From the NCBI GenBank assembly GCA_023439505.1, contig JAEXNR010000027.1:5058-69057 (forward strand): a stretch of DNA of 64,000 nucleotides, written 5' to 3'. The stretch comes from Bacillota bacterium. GTDB lineage: Bacteria; Bacillota; Clostridia; Lachnospirales; Lachnospiraceae. Under the pieces are notes generated by a model. That model saw only the letters and a list, made by a program, of their open reading frames with translations. It had not been told where the DNA came from and searched no databases. Numbering within the stretch: position 1 is the first letter of the stretch; each line of letters begins with the position of its first letter. Below are positions 1 through 8,635 of this stretch, one piece after another. The position numbers and the translations under genes were made by a program.

Positions 1-2637
1 GGCCGCCCCACCTTCCGGCATTTCCTTGGAAAGAACAATATATTCATCATAGGTTCCTTCTCTCCAGATTACGTTATCTCCCGGTTTTAGTGCACTGACA
101 AAGCTGTTTAACGTTCTTTTCGGACTGTCAATGGTTCCCGGATTAGAATCATCCCCGTCCATTGCAATATAATAGGTATCTAAAATTTGAATTTCCGTTG
201 TAAAATTCCAGGTAACATCACTGGTATAATAGAGCATTTTATCCCCGGTATTCGTAATGGACTGCTTTACACTTACCGTATAAGAGGTGGAATATGCAAA
301 ATTCTGGTCCGCAGTAAATGTTACCAGTGTCTTGCCATCTGCCAGATCTTCTGAGGTTAGGCTGCCCGCTACCGGAACACCTGTCTTTGTCTTCGCTACA
401 GTAATATAGTCAGCCAGATTCAAGCCACTGTTCAAAGGTTCCGAGAAGGTGATCATTACCCTTGTGGTATCTTTTTTGACGGAAATATTGGAACCGGTTG
501 GGGTCCTATCGGTGATAACAAAGGTCTCACTTCTGGTTAGGTATTCATAGGCCCCAAGATCCGTGATCCCATCCCTTGTTTTCCCATCTCTGTCCAGGGA
601 TGGTGCTCCAAGATCCGTTCCCTTATCGCGGCAGGCACTTAATTTACCGATATGATAGCTGCTATCGATAAAATCAGGTGCCCCTGTCAGACTGTTTGCG
701 CCTTCCCCCGCAGGTAAATCGGTAAATATACTGTCATCATACAGGTTATAATTAAAATAATTGGAGGACGTAATAGCCACAGGTGCCGCAAAGATATTAT
801 TCTGAATCGTATTTCCTTTGGAAGCCTCCTCCAGACTGTCAATTGCATTACTTGTATTTACAAATACATTATTGGTTATTACGGCGCCGGTAAAGGTACC
901 TTCCATATTACGGATGCCGTATTGCCCTTTCAAAATATTATTATAAAATCGGTTCTTCGAAGACGCTCCCATACTGATGTCGGTCCCGTTGGTATTGATA
1001 AATTTGCTGTTATAAATCTCACATCCGGTTGTATTACCGGTAATCAGTAAACCTGTCCCACTGTCTACAACCGTTATATCATGGAGATTACAGTCAAACG
1101 CTCCGTCTAAAACCAGTGCATTTCCTAATCCGTCTCCATCTCTTATCAGTAAGCCGGATACCTTAAGATGATAACTATTTCTAATAGTTAATGCCCCGTG
1201 ACCGGTAAGTACAGCATCCCCTCCATAGGATGCAATCGTGCAGGCAATGCTGCCGGCATTCCCGATTCCCTCGATGTTTAACGGCTCGTTGTATATACCG
1301 CCCTTTATCATCAGGCTGCTGCCCGGATCATTCTTCATTACTGAGATTGCTCTTGCAAAGCTGGAAAATGCCTCTGCGTCAGTCAAACCGCTGTTTCCAT
1401 CATTTCCTGCTGATGATACGTAATAGATATTGCCATAATTATAAGCGCCCAGATCGGAAGGAGTTCTTCTGGAATGACCGTTCATGTCCGTTGCAGGTAC
1501 ATAGGCGGCACTGCTGCCATTCCCTATGCAGGGACTGGTATTAGACAGATGATAATCACCGCTTGCATAGTTCGCAAAGATTTGATCTGCTGCCGCATAA
1601 ACGTTGGTGTCAGCGTCAGAAATCGCATTGGAACTATGGGTATAGGCATTATATTCGCAGATATTTGTGGAATCAAAAGTACATCCATATCCTACAACTG
1701 ATCCGGTAAAAATATTATTTGCCACGATACAGTTCCTATAAGAGCCATAAATAAAGGATGATCCATTGTTATCAAAAACATTGTTCACAATTTTGCAGTT
1801 TGTTACATCCCCCGCAAAGTATAATCCATAATAAGTAGTCATGATATTGTTAGTAAAGTTGATATTATTAATACCGCCCCATAAATAAAATCCACTGGTC
1901 CCGGAGCCGGTCACCTGATTCGAGTCAAAGGTAACATTATCACAGCCTTGCACCCGGACCTGAGCATAGGGTGCGTAATCACCGTTTTGATTCGCAGTAA
2001 ATGTACAACCTGATATGATTGAGTTCTTACTGTTATAAACGATTAACGTCTGGGCTTCCGTACCTGCATCATCTGAGTCATACCGGAAATGGAGATTGGA
2101 AACATCTACATATTCACAATTTTGCACAGCAGCCGTACAATTCTTCCACACACTGGTATTATAAGCGGTTTGAGAAAAGATAACCTCTCCTTCTCCCCTG
2201 ATCGTATAATGCGCATCAGGAGAGCCTTTTAAACCATCCAATTTAAAATACTGATTGTCGTAATTTCCGGCTTCAATGATTAATGTATCTCCGGCCTGTA
2301 ACTTGCTGACAGCCTGGGAGACGGTTGCAAATGGACTTGCCTGACTGCCATCCCCGTTAACATCATCCCCGGTTGTTGCAACATAATACGTGGCCGGAGA
2401 GATGGCACCTCCGGTTACACTGGTAATGGCTCCGCCGGTTGCTGATGTTATGGCGCCTCCGCTTGAAGAAGATATTGCTCCGCCGGTTGCCGAAGTTATG
2501 CCTTCCTCAGCAGCTGCCGCTGTTTCTTCAGGTATAAGCGTTTGAGCACTTACAGGAAGCGCCATACTGTTGGTTAATATCAGTACTGTTACCAGTAATT
2601 TAGATATTAACTTTTTAGAAGAACTTAATACTTTCAT
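1..2637 (-). CDS. Secreted right-handed beta-helix protein (3' end beyond window)
   Basis: The frame is open for 879 codons from an ATG at 2637 to the window edge, so the C-terminus is missing. An AAAGGAG site lies 6-7 nt before the ATG. Residues 1-31 form a signal peptide (KK n-region, hydrophobic core, probable cleavage after VSA). An 8-residue Gly/Ser/Thr repeat follows (47-78). Then come at least three copies of a module opening with YYVATTGDD, IYYVSSAGND and YYIAMDGDD, each followed by SPF/T...A and a GD(T/N) turn. This is the start signature of DUF1565/pectate-lyase-9-like parallel beta-helices, and it is followed by Asn-rich coils. A SbsA-type Ig-like segment (FSEPLNSGLNL...) lies between the second and third modules. 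The likely role is extracellular polysaccharide cleavage or binding. No catalytic residues can be assigned, so lyase versus hydrolase is open. Confidence 0.85.
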   Translation of the reverse strand, partial: MKVLSSSKKLISKLLVTVLILTNSMALPVSAQTLIPEETAAAAEEGITSATGGAISSSSGGAITSATGGAITSVTGGAISPATYYVATTGDDVNGDGSQASPFATVSQAVSKLQAGDTLIIEAGNYDNQYFKLDGLKGSPDAHYTIRGEGEVIFSQTAYNTSVWKNCTAAVQNCEYVDVSNLHFRYDSDDAGTEAQTLIVYNSKNSIISGCTFTANQNGDYAPYAQVRVQGCDNVTFDSNQVTGSGTSGFYLWGGINNINFTNNIMTTYYGLYFAGDVTNCKIVNNVFDNNGSSFIYGSYRNCIVANNIFTGSVVGYGCTFDSTNICEYNAYTHSSNAISDADTNVYAAADQIFANYASGDYHLSNTSPCIGNGSSAAYVPATDMNGHSRRTPSDLGAYNYGNIYYVSSAGNDGNSGLTDAEAFSSFARAISVMKNDPGSSLMIKGGIYNEPLNIEGIGNAGSIACTIASYGGDAVLTGHGALTIRNSYHLKVSGLLIRDGDGLGNALVLDGAFDCNLHDITVVDSGTGLLITGNTTGCEIYNSKFINTNGTDISMGASSKNRFYNNILKGQYGIRNMEGTFTGAVITNNVFVNTSNAIDSLEEASKGNTIQNNIFAAPVAITSSNYFNYNLYDDSIFTDLPAGEGANSLTGAPDFIDSSYHIGKLSACRDKGTDLGAPSLDRDGKTRDGITDLGAYEYLTRSETFVITDRTPTGSNISVKKDTTRVMITFSEPLNSGLNLADYITVAKTKTGVPVAGSLTSEDLADGKTLVTFTADQNFAYSTSYTVSVKQSITNTGDKMLYYTSDVTWNFTTEIQILDTYYIAMDGDDSNPGTIDSPKRTLNSFVSALKPGDNVIWREGTYDEYIVLSKEMPEGGAA
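2404..2499 (-). repeat. Four 24-bp tandem repeats encoding an ITSATGGA-type linker
   Basis: Residues 47-78 of the beta-helix protein are four 8-residue units: ITSATGGA, ISSSSGGA, ITSATGGA, ITSVTGGA. They sit between the signal peptide and the first helix module. The units are conserved in protein but vary at synonymous positions, so this is not a very recent duplication. It is probably a flexible spacer. Confidence 0.85.
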
Positions 2638-2681
2638 CTTTCCACTCCTTTAAGTTATAATTTGTTATATGAAAAACTTTA

Positions 2682-2951
2682 TTATTTCCAATTATTATGT
2701 CGAAAGTGCAGAGAAAAGCTCACAATTAACAATGCCGGACAGTCATAATCATATGTTAAATCCTTGCTGCTTCCTATGTATGTTTCATTGTTTTCCATGT
2801 ATATTTCTATGGAATTATCATAGCTCGGCGCATGGACATTGATTTCAAAGCAACAGCGCCCGGTGTGGCAGCCCGGTATGCTCAATCTGGGTGAGATGAG
2901 CATGCCGGACCGTCCATTCCGGACGCTGTCTAGGGCAAGTTTTTTCTTCAT
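2682..2951 (-). CDS. Small hypothetical ORF overlapping the sdaAA stop (89 codons)
   Basis: The ATG overlaps the sdaAA stop codon by 3 nt (ATGA), the classical geometry for translational coupling. I recognise no family. The N-terminal third (DSVRNGRSG...IPGCHTGRCC) is encoded by a long nested inverted repeat (2853-2929), which argues for a structured nucleic acid rather than selected protein there. The C-terminal half (acidic, with DNSIEIY and TYDYDCPALLIV) looks more protein-like. It may be a genuine tail gene of the serine dehydratase operon, or only an open frame across an RNA/DNA element. Confidence 0.3.
   Translation of the reverse strand: MKKKLALDSVRNGRSGMLISPRLSIPGCHTGRCCFEINVHAPSYDNSIEIYMENNETYIGSSKDLTYDYDCPALLIVSFSLHFRHNNWK
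2853..2929 (-). other. Nested inverted repeat (cruciform/RNA double stem) after sdaAA
   Basis: An outer 11-bp stem pairs 2853-2863 (acagcgcccgg) with 2919-2929 (ccggacgctgt), with one G-U pair. Inside it a second 12-bp stem pairs 2873-2884 with 2897-2908, also with one G-U, around a 12-nt loop. There is no strong U-tract on either side, so it is not an obvious terminator. It lies immediately downstream of the serine dehydratase genes on their transcript. Confidence 0.6.
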
Positions 2952-3817
2952 TTCATTATATCAAGGGTAATCGCCTGAGCGGTTGCAGTTCTGGCAAGTC
3001 CCCCTTCTCCGGTTTCACGAAAAGCCTTGGGCATCGCCTCTCCGATCTCCCTCATTGCATCAATTACTTCATCCGGCGGTATCGCACTCTTGATACCTGC
3101 AATTGCCATATCTGCACAGGAAACCGCATTCACTGCCCCTGCTACATTTCGTTTGACACAGGGAACCTCCACCAATCCTGCCACAGGGTCGCAGACAAGG
3201 CCAAGTAAATTCTTCAGAGCAATCGCAGCTGCATGAAGGATATCCTCCGTATTTCCACGATTCAAATAGCATAATGCTCCTGCCGCCATAGCGCTTGCCG
3301 TACCGATCTCGGCCTGACAGCCTCCCGCCGCCCCGGAGATAAAAGCCCTGTTGGCAATTACATTTCCTATACCCGCAGCAACATACATTGCTTCCAGCAT
3401 TCTATCAAGATTCATAGGATACTGTTCTTCATAAGTGAGCAGAACTGCCGGAATCACTCCACAGGAGCCTGCGGTAGGAGCTGCAACTATTTTCTTCATA
3501 CATGCATTGGCTTCACCCATTTTCAAGGCCTTTATCATTACTTCGGCAAGAAAAGGTCCGCTGAGTAATCTCTCTTTATTAAGGGCATCTTCCAGTTTTG
3601 CTCCGTCACCCCCCACCAGCCCGCTGGCTGATCTTAAGTTTGGGATATACGAGTGGTCTGCCTGCTTCATGCTAAGATATAATTTCTTCATCCTGTTGAA
3701 TGATTCTTCCGGGGTTACCGATCTTTCGTTACAATCTTCGCCAAGAATTACTTCCCAGAAAGCTTTATTCTGCGTTTCGCAGATCTGTCTTATTTCATTC
3801 AGAGATTGAAAACTCAT
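2948..3817 (-). CDS. sdaAA: L-serine dehydratase, iron-sulfur type, alpha subunit
   Basis: This is the catalytic subunit of the 4Fe-4S L-serine ammonia-lyase, which converts L-serine to pyruvate and ammonia. It is 289 aa from the ATG at 3817, the usual family length. A longer frame to 3907 exists, but the ATG at 3817 has GGAGGAGG 4-5 nt upstream. Family landmarks are the LRSASGLVGGDG stretch, APTAGSCGV, GAAGGCQAEIGTASAMAAGA and CDPVAGLVEVPC. Their cysteines (SCG, GGC, CDP, VPC) include the cluster ligands. The start lies 23 bp inside the end of sdaAB, so the two subunits are co-translated. It works with the beta subunit as a heteromer in amino-acid fermentation. Confidence 0.96.
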   Translation of the reverse strand: MSFQSLNEIRQICETQNKAFWEVILGEDCNERSVTPEESFNRMKKLYLSMKQADHSYIPNLRSASGLVGGDGAKLEDALNKERLLSGPFLAEVMIKALKMGEANACMKKIVAAPTAGSCGVIPAVLLTYEEQYPMNLDRMLEAMYVAAGIGNVIANRAFISGAAGGCQAEIGTASAMAAGALCYLNRGNTEDILHAAAIALKNLLGLVCDPVAGLVEVPCVKRNVAGAVNAVSCADMAIAGIKSAIPPDEVIDAMREIGEAMPKAFRETGEGGLARTATAQAITLDIMK

Positions 3818-4481
3818 TTGCCTCCTCCAGACTAAGGTAAGTGGTCTTGATAACACCTTCCAGCTCATTGAGCCGTTTGAATACATCCTCTGGTATCTCC
3901 TCGTCACACTCTATTACCATCACCGCAGTCTCCCCTCTTTTATCCCGGTACAGCTGCATTGTTGCGATATTGACGGATGAATTGCCGAGTAAGGAGGTGA
4001 CAGCCGATACATGTCCCGGCTGATCAACATTATGAATAATCAGCGTAGGATAATCTGCATTGATATTAACACGGGTTCCATCAATCAGACAGATTTTAAT
4101 TGCTCCCCCTCCGATAGAGGAGGCTACCGCATCCAATTGTTTCCCATGAATACCCTTAAGACTGAGTAGCACTGTATTAGGATGAACATTTTTCAGTTCA
4201 GTTCCTGATATGGTATACTGCATTCCCCGCGCTCTCGCAATCTGAAGACTGTCCGGAATTCGTTCATCATCCGGCCTCATCCCAAGTAAACCTGCGATCA
4301 GGGCTTTGTCTGTCCCATGTCCTTTCCCTGTTGCAAGAAAGGAACCATGGAGTTTTAGGTTTGCAGCTCTAATATCTTCCCTTAAGAGCTGTCTGCATAC
4401 AAAACCGATTTTAACCGCTCCTGCAGTGTGGGAACTGGAGGGACCAACCATTACCGGTCCTATAATATCAATAATATTCAT
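3795..4481 (-). CDS. sdaAB: L-serine dehydratase, iron-sulfur type, beta subunit
   Basis: This is the beta subunit of the 4Fe-4S serine dehydratase, 228 aa from the ATG at 4481; an upstream in-frame GTG at 4493 is less well placed. The N-terminal half carries the signature GPSSSHTAGAVKIG, the serine-binding and domain-contact motif. The C-terminal 75 residues are an ACT domain (HNVDQPGHVSAVTSLLG, INIATMQL-like, then the VMVIECDE strand), commonly an amino-acid sensing or allosteric module. A GGGAGGT ribosome site lies 10 nt upstream. It precedes and overlaps sdaAA by 23 bp. Confidence 0.95.
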   Translation of the reverse strand: MNIIDIIGPVMVGPSSSHTAGAVKIGFVCRQLLREDIRAANLKLHGSFLATGKGHGTDKALIAGLLGMRPDDERIPDSLQIARARGMQYTISGTELKNVHPNTVLLSLKGIHGKQLDAVASSIGGGAIKICLIDGTRVNINADYPTLIIHNVDQPGHVSAVTSLLGNSSVNIATMQLYRDKRGETAVMVIECDEEIPEDVFKRLNELEGVIKTTYLSLEEANEFSISE

Positions 4482-4543
4482 CCTTCTTTGCACCTCCCAC
4501 CATTGTGAAGTCCATCCTTCTCAAAGGTTTCAAGTTTCTTTGA

Positions 4544-5575
4544 TTATATGCCAGGAACTATTTTGCGTTTTTCTCTACTGCTTTGATAGATCGCACAAAC
4601 CAGTTTCTGCGTCTCAATAACCTCATCAGCTGTATTGTGAGGCGTTTCACCTGTTTGAAGGCAATGATATAAATCCTCAATTTCCTTTCTGTGACTGACA
4701 CCCCAATACTGTTTTACAAATCCATAGTCCATGAATTCATCCGGATTACGGTCCGCAATCAGCTGACGGCCGTCTTGAAATGTAATTGTTGCTTTTTCTC
4801 CAACCAGCTTTATTGTTCCTTTTTCGCAATGCAGCTCAATTTCTACAGGAGCATCATACGAATAGTAATTCATTGTATAAAATGACGCCTTTACTCCGTT
4901 TGTATATGAGATAACGCCCTCCGCACAGTCCTCAACCTGTATTGACGCATGAAAACGGTTACTGAGGGAAGCCTCTACCGCTTCAATTTCACTGTCTACA
5001 AACCAGTTCAATAAGTCCAGGGTATGAATCGCCTGATCGATTATCACACCACCGCCTTCCTTCTCCCAGGTTCCCTTCCAGTCACTTTGGCTATAATAAT
5101 GCTCCGTCCTGTTCCAGTGCAGTGTCATCCGCGCTGCTAAAATTTTGCCAAGCTCTTTGCTGCACAAGACATCTTTTGCTAATCTGGAACCCGGATTATA
5201 CCTATTTTGAAAACTTACCTGAAGAATAACCCCGTGCTTTTTTGCTGCATCTCTCATTGCATGGGCATCCTCTAAATTGATTGCCATCGGCTTCTCCGTC
5301 AGAATGTGGATACCATGCTCAGCAGCATAGACAGCCATCTGCGGATGAAGGTAATGGGGCGTACAGATATGTATGACATCCAGTGCTTCCTTGTCTATCA
5401 TTTCCTTATAGTCAAGATAGTGGCTGCAATGATATTTTTCTGCAGCTTCTTTTGCCGCAGCTTCTTTATGATCACATACTGCAATCAGCTGGGCATTCGC
5501 AAGGCTTGCAATGGAAACTGCATGCATCGGAAAGATACTGCCGCAGCCAATAATTCCGGCTCTGATTTTATTCAT
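4544..5575 (-). CDS. Gfo/Idh/MocA family NAD(P)-dependent oxidoreductase (first)
   Basis: This 343-aa protein has an N-terminal Rossmann fold (AGIIGCGSIFPMHA, then a D at the end of the second strand in VCDHKEAAAK). The family motif TEKPMAI carries the catalytic Lys, and DQAIHTLDLLNWF carries the conserved His. Family members oxidise or reduce sugars, inositols and sugar acids. The start has GGGA 5 nt upstream, and the gene begins 4 nt after the stop of the TIM-barrel gene, so the two form one unit. The pairing of a xylose-isomerase-like barrel with a Gfo enzyme is typical of inositol or keto-sugar catabolism. The substrate cannot be told from sequence. Confidence 0.9.
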   Translation of the reverse strand: MNKIRAGIIGCGSIFPMHAVSIASLANAQLIAVCDHKEAAAKEAAEKYHCSHYLDYKEMIDKEALDVIHICTPHYLHPQMAVYAAEHGIHILTEKPMAINLEDAHAMRDAAKKHGVILQVSFQNRYNPGSRLAKDVLCSKELGKILAARMTLHWNRTEHYYSQSDWKGTWEKEGGGVIIDQAIHTLDLLNWFVDSEIEAVEASLSNRFHASIQVEDCAEGVISYTNGVKASFYTMNYYSYDAPVEIELHCEKGTIKLVGEKATITFQDGRQLIADRNPDEFMDYGFVKQYWGVSHRKEIEDLYHCLQTGETPHNTADEVIETQKLVCAIYQSSREKRKIVPGI

Positions 5576-5579
5576 ATAC

Positions 5580-6407
5580 TTATCCCTCTCTGATTAATCT
5601 TTCCAGAAATGCTTTTGCTTCCATAATATCTTCCAGCTGCTGATCTCCCCCTATTTCCCGCTCAATGGTAATTGGTCCGCAATAATTATACTCCTTCAAG
5701 CCAGCAAGAAACCTCTTAAAATCAACTTTTCCTGTGCCTAGTTTTACCTCCGCACCAAGGGTACGTCCTCCGGTTGGATATACGCCATCCTTTGCATGTA
5801 TATTTCTTACATACTTTCCAATCATGTCAAGTGAGTCCACAGGATTTGCCTTTCCATACATGATAAGATTGGCCGTATCCAGATTTACGCCTAAATTATC
5901 CGTGCCGATGTCCTCAAAGGCTCTCATAATTGCCACCGGGGTCTCCTGACCTGTTTCAAACAGTAAGTATTGTCCGTTGTGCTTCAAATGATTTGCTACG
6001 TATCGAAGCGAGGATATAAATCCTGCATAGTTTGCATCATAGGGGTTTTCGGGAATAAATCCCATATGGCTTATAACATCAGTAACTCCCATTTTATGCC
6101 CAAAATCAGCTCCATCCATCAGATTTTTCATTCTCTCAAAACGATAGGTAAGGGGTATCAGACCCAGGGTCTCCTGCCCTTCATAAAAATCCCATACGGC
6201 AGGGCCAACCCAGCCACACCAGATCGCAGTGATTACAATATCATATTTTTTCGACGCTTCACATATCAATTGGGCATTTTCATCGCTGTAAAGCTCCGGC
6301 TTCCAGCACATTAACTGGCAGGAATGAAATCCCTGCTTTGCGGTTGTTCTGAATTTATCATCAATCGTATCCTTGTCGTTAAATTCAATGCATACTCCTA
6401 TTTCCAT
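5580..6407 (-). CDS. Sugar-phosphate isomerase/epimerase family TIM barrel (AP-endonuclease 2 fold)
   Basis: The protein is 275 aa from the ATG at 6407, chosen because GGAGG lies 5 nt upstream; the frame extends to 6431 without a better site. The xylose-isomerase-like barrel shows metal-site strands: FETGQETP (Glu), NLDTANLIMYG (Asp), RNIHAKDG (His/Lys-Asp) and ITIEREIGG (terminal Glu). This family epimerises or dehydrates keto-sugars and inosose intermediates, with one or two divalent metals. It forms a tight pair with the oxidoreductase gene downstream. Confidence 0.88.
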   Translation of the reverse strand: MEIGVCIEFNDKDTIDDKFRTTAKQGFHSCQLMCWKPELYSDENAQLICEASKKYDIVITAIWCGWVGPAVWDFYEGQETLGLIPLTYRFERMKNLMDGADFGHKMGVTDVISHMGFIPENPYDANYAGFISSLRYVANHLKHNGQYLLFETGQETPVAIMRAFEDIGTDNLGVNLDTANLIMYGKANPVDSLDMIGKYVRNIHAKDGVYPTGGRTLGAEVKLGTGKVDFKRFLAGLKEYNYCGPITIEREIGGDQQLEDIMEAKAFLERLIREG

Positions 6408-6452
6408 GTATTCCTCCATCCTTTTCTCCATAATAGGCGGTTATCCTTCCCT

Positions 6453-8561
6453 TTATTCAAGAATAAACTGCTTTACTTCAGCATCAAGCGCCCTCGCATT
6501 CTCTTCCAGTTCCTCGGATAGGGTATTTAGAGAAAGAATTTCTTCCATTTGCTTACCTATTGTTTCATTAATGGACATTGTTGCAGCTGCGGTCTGCTGT
6601 GATACTGCTGAAATATTTTCTACTGCTGCCAGCGTTCCGACCCTTGCTGATTCTATATTCGCAATATTATCTGTGATCTGATTTACATTTGTAATCAACG
6701 CCTCAACATTCTCACTTAACTTATGAAGGGATTTTCCCGTATCGCTCAGTGCTGTTTCCTGATCGGATACAACACCCTGTGCCTCATTGGTGATATGCAC
6801 CGTATGCTTTGTCTGCTGTTGAATTTCCTTAATCAGCGTCTCAATGTCTTTTACTGCATGTAATGATTGATCTGCAAGCTTCCTGATCTCCAGCGCGACA
6901 ACATGAAAACCTCTGCCTGCTTCTCCTGCTCTGGCTGCCTCGATGGAAGCATTCAGAGACAGCAGGTTTGTCTGACCGGATATTGCATTAATCGCTTCTA
7001 CAATCCTGCCTATGGATTTTGATTTATCCTCCAGTGCTACGATATTATTTACGACCCGTTCCATGATATTTGTTGTCTGGGCAGCTTTCACATTCAGGAC
7101 TGACATGGAATTCATACCATCCGAAACGCTCTCTTTTGTAATTATGGCAATCTTACTGATTTCCTGTGTTTGACCGCTGACAGCCTGTATCTTCTCCGAC
7201 AGCCTATCCATCTGAGATAGGCAGTTCTCCGCATCCTGAGACTGTTGGATGACACCTGACTGTATCTCATTCATTGCATCTGAAATTCCTTGTGCCGCTC
7301 CCGCAAAGACTTCTGAGGTCTTAATTACTTTATCCGATGAGACCATAACGCCGCCGCTTTGAATCCTGATTTTCTCAATCAGCTTTCTCATATTGTCAAT
7401 CATCCGGTTAATGCCATCTGCCAGGACATGAAATTCATCTTTATTTTTTACCTTCAATCTGACGGACAAATTTCCCCGTGACACTTTCTCCAGCTCGTGA
7501 ATGGTATACTTTATCACCTGCTGAATACCGGAAGCAACCTTTACCCCGATGACAACCGCTACGAAGCATCCCAGAATCACCAGAAACAGTGTTACCTGTT
7601 TTATATTATCTACCTGTCGGATAATATCTGCTTCCGGAATAAGTGCATACAATATCGCCTTGGTATCACCTATTTTAGAGCATAAGAACAAATAATTTTC
7701 TTTATTATAATTAATATTTCTACTGATCTCAGTTTCCTCTGATATTACTGCCTGTTGATAAAAATCCTTACCATAGATGTCATCTTGAGCGCGATCCACA
7801 TCTGACGCTGCCAATAATTCTCTGCCGTCTCCAGTGATAAAACCAATCCTGCTCTCAGACCGAAAATTTAAATTACTTAAAATATCCAGTACTGACCTTG
7901 TACTTACATCTATAATGATGCAGGCCTTTGTATTAGGAAAGCCGCAAACGTAGCGAAAGGCATATCGATCCGTCTTTAATTTAAAGGTCTGATCCAGATA
8001 ATCGTCAGATCCGATCCAATACTTGGAATCTGTTCGCTTGATCAGATTCTTACCGCCCTCTGTCTGTAAAAAAGAAGTATACATCTCATTTTCCGAATGT
8101 CCGGAGGTAGAAATTGTCTCCCGTTCGGATAAAATATGAATGTTTTCCAGCAAAGAGTCAGAGGTTTGCTCTGCAAGCAGCTTTTCATTAATATTATTTA
8201 AGGAACTCATTTTATCCGAACTGTCTTTGATACCTACCAGATAATGATTCAGATCTTTATTGGTGATATATTGAATTCCCATCGCCTCCACTGTTTTAAA
8301 AGCAAAGTTCATGTATTCACTGGTCATTTTCAAAGACTGAAGACTTGCCTCCTTATAATTCTTAATAATCGAGGTGGAAGCCTTTTGATAGGATACCACC
8401 CCCAGGACAATTACAAACGCAATGGGAATAAGAAACGATGTGATCAGCTTTACAACAATGCCTCTTCCCCGTCGAAACTTATTTTCTTTGTTTATCCTTT
8501 GGTCCTTAGGGCGCATCTCTCGTATTTTTTGCTGCCTTTTTTCATTCGCTGCTCTTTTCAT
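6453..8561 (-). CDS. Methyl-accepting chemotaxis protein
   Basis: This transmembrane chemoreceptor is 702 aa. The start at 8561 is preferred over 8585 because GGAGG lies 6 nt before it. The order is: a basic N-terminus, TM1 (about 35-58), an extracellular Cache-like ligand domain (about 60-315), TM2 (about 322-345), HAMP, then a long coiled-coil signalling domain. The kinase-control hairpin reads IEAARAGEAGRGFHVVALEIRKLAD, here a little diverged (VVALEI where VVAEEI is usual). It would relay ligand binding to CheA/CheW. With the flagellin methylase gene at 51.9 kb it suggests a motile organism. It lies just downstream of lacZ and may sense the sugars handled by this locus. Confidence 0.95.
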   Translation of the reverse strand: MKRAANEKRQQKIREMRPKDQRINKENKFRRGRGIVVKLITSFLIPIAFVIVLGVVSYQKASTSIIKNYKEASLQSLKMTSEYMNFAFKTVEAMGIQYITNKDLNHYLVGIKDSSDKMSSLNNINEKLLAEQTSDSLLENIHILSERETISTSGHSENEMYTSFLQTEGGKNLIKRTDSKYWIGSDDYLDQTFKLKTDRYAFRYVCGFPNTKACIIIDVSTRSVLDILSNLNFRSESRIGFITGDGRELLAASDVDRAQDDIYGKDFYQQAVISEETEISRNINYNKENYLFLCSKIGDTKAILYALIPEADIIRQVDNIKQVTLFLVILGCFVAVVIGVKVASGIQQVIKYTIHELEKVSRGNLSVRLKVKNKDEFHVLADGINRMIDNMRKLIEKIRIQSGGVMVSSDKVIKTSEVFAGAAQGISDAMNEIQSGVIQQSQDAENCLSQMDRLSEKIQAVSGQTQEISKIAIITKESVSDGMNSMSVLNVKAAQTTNIMERVVNNIVALEDKSKSIGRIVEAINAISGQTNLLSLNASIEAARAGEAGRGFHVVALEIRKLADQSLHAVKDIETLIKEIQQQTKHTVHITNEAQGVVSDQETALSDTGKSLHKLSENVEALITNVNQITDNIANIESARVGTLAAVENISAVSQQTAAATMSINETIGKQMEEILSLNTLSEELEENARALDAEVKQFILE

Positions 8562-8599
8562 ATGAATCCTCCATACTGCAAGCACAAGTTTGCCATTAA

Positions 8600-8635
8600 G
8601 TAAAAACTCCTATTCTGATGGTGAACAGTTTTTAC
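8600..8635 (-). terminator. AT-rich hairpin at the lacZ stop codon
   Basis: A 9-bp perfect inverted repeat pairs 8600-8608 (gtaaaaact) with 8627-8635 (agtttttac), around an 18-nt loop. It spans the stop codon of the beta-galactosidase gene. It is a weak, AT-rich stem with a uridine-rich 3' arm on the minus strand, so it may be a partial terminator between lacZ and the chemoreceptor gene. Confidence 0.35.

Noticed and set aside
1230..1701. Plus-strand open frames of up to 104 codons antisense to the beta-helix gene
   Set aside because: They are frame shadows of a repetitive coding sequence, with no ribosome sites and atypical composition.
3818..3907. 30-residue N-terminal extension of sdaAA
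   Set aside because: It is encoded inside sdaAB in another frame, and the ATG at 3817 has GGAGGAGG just upstream and gives the normal family N-terminus.
4948..4961. cre-like sequence tgaaaacggttact
   Set aside because: It is close to the CcpA consensus but lies in the middle of the oxidoreductase coding region, where it encodes ordinary residues; a chance match is likely.
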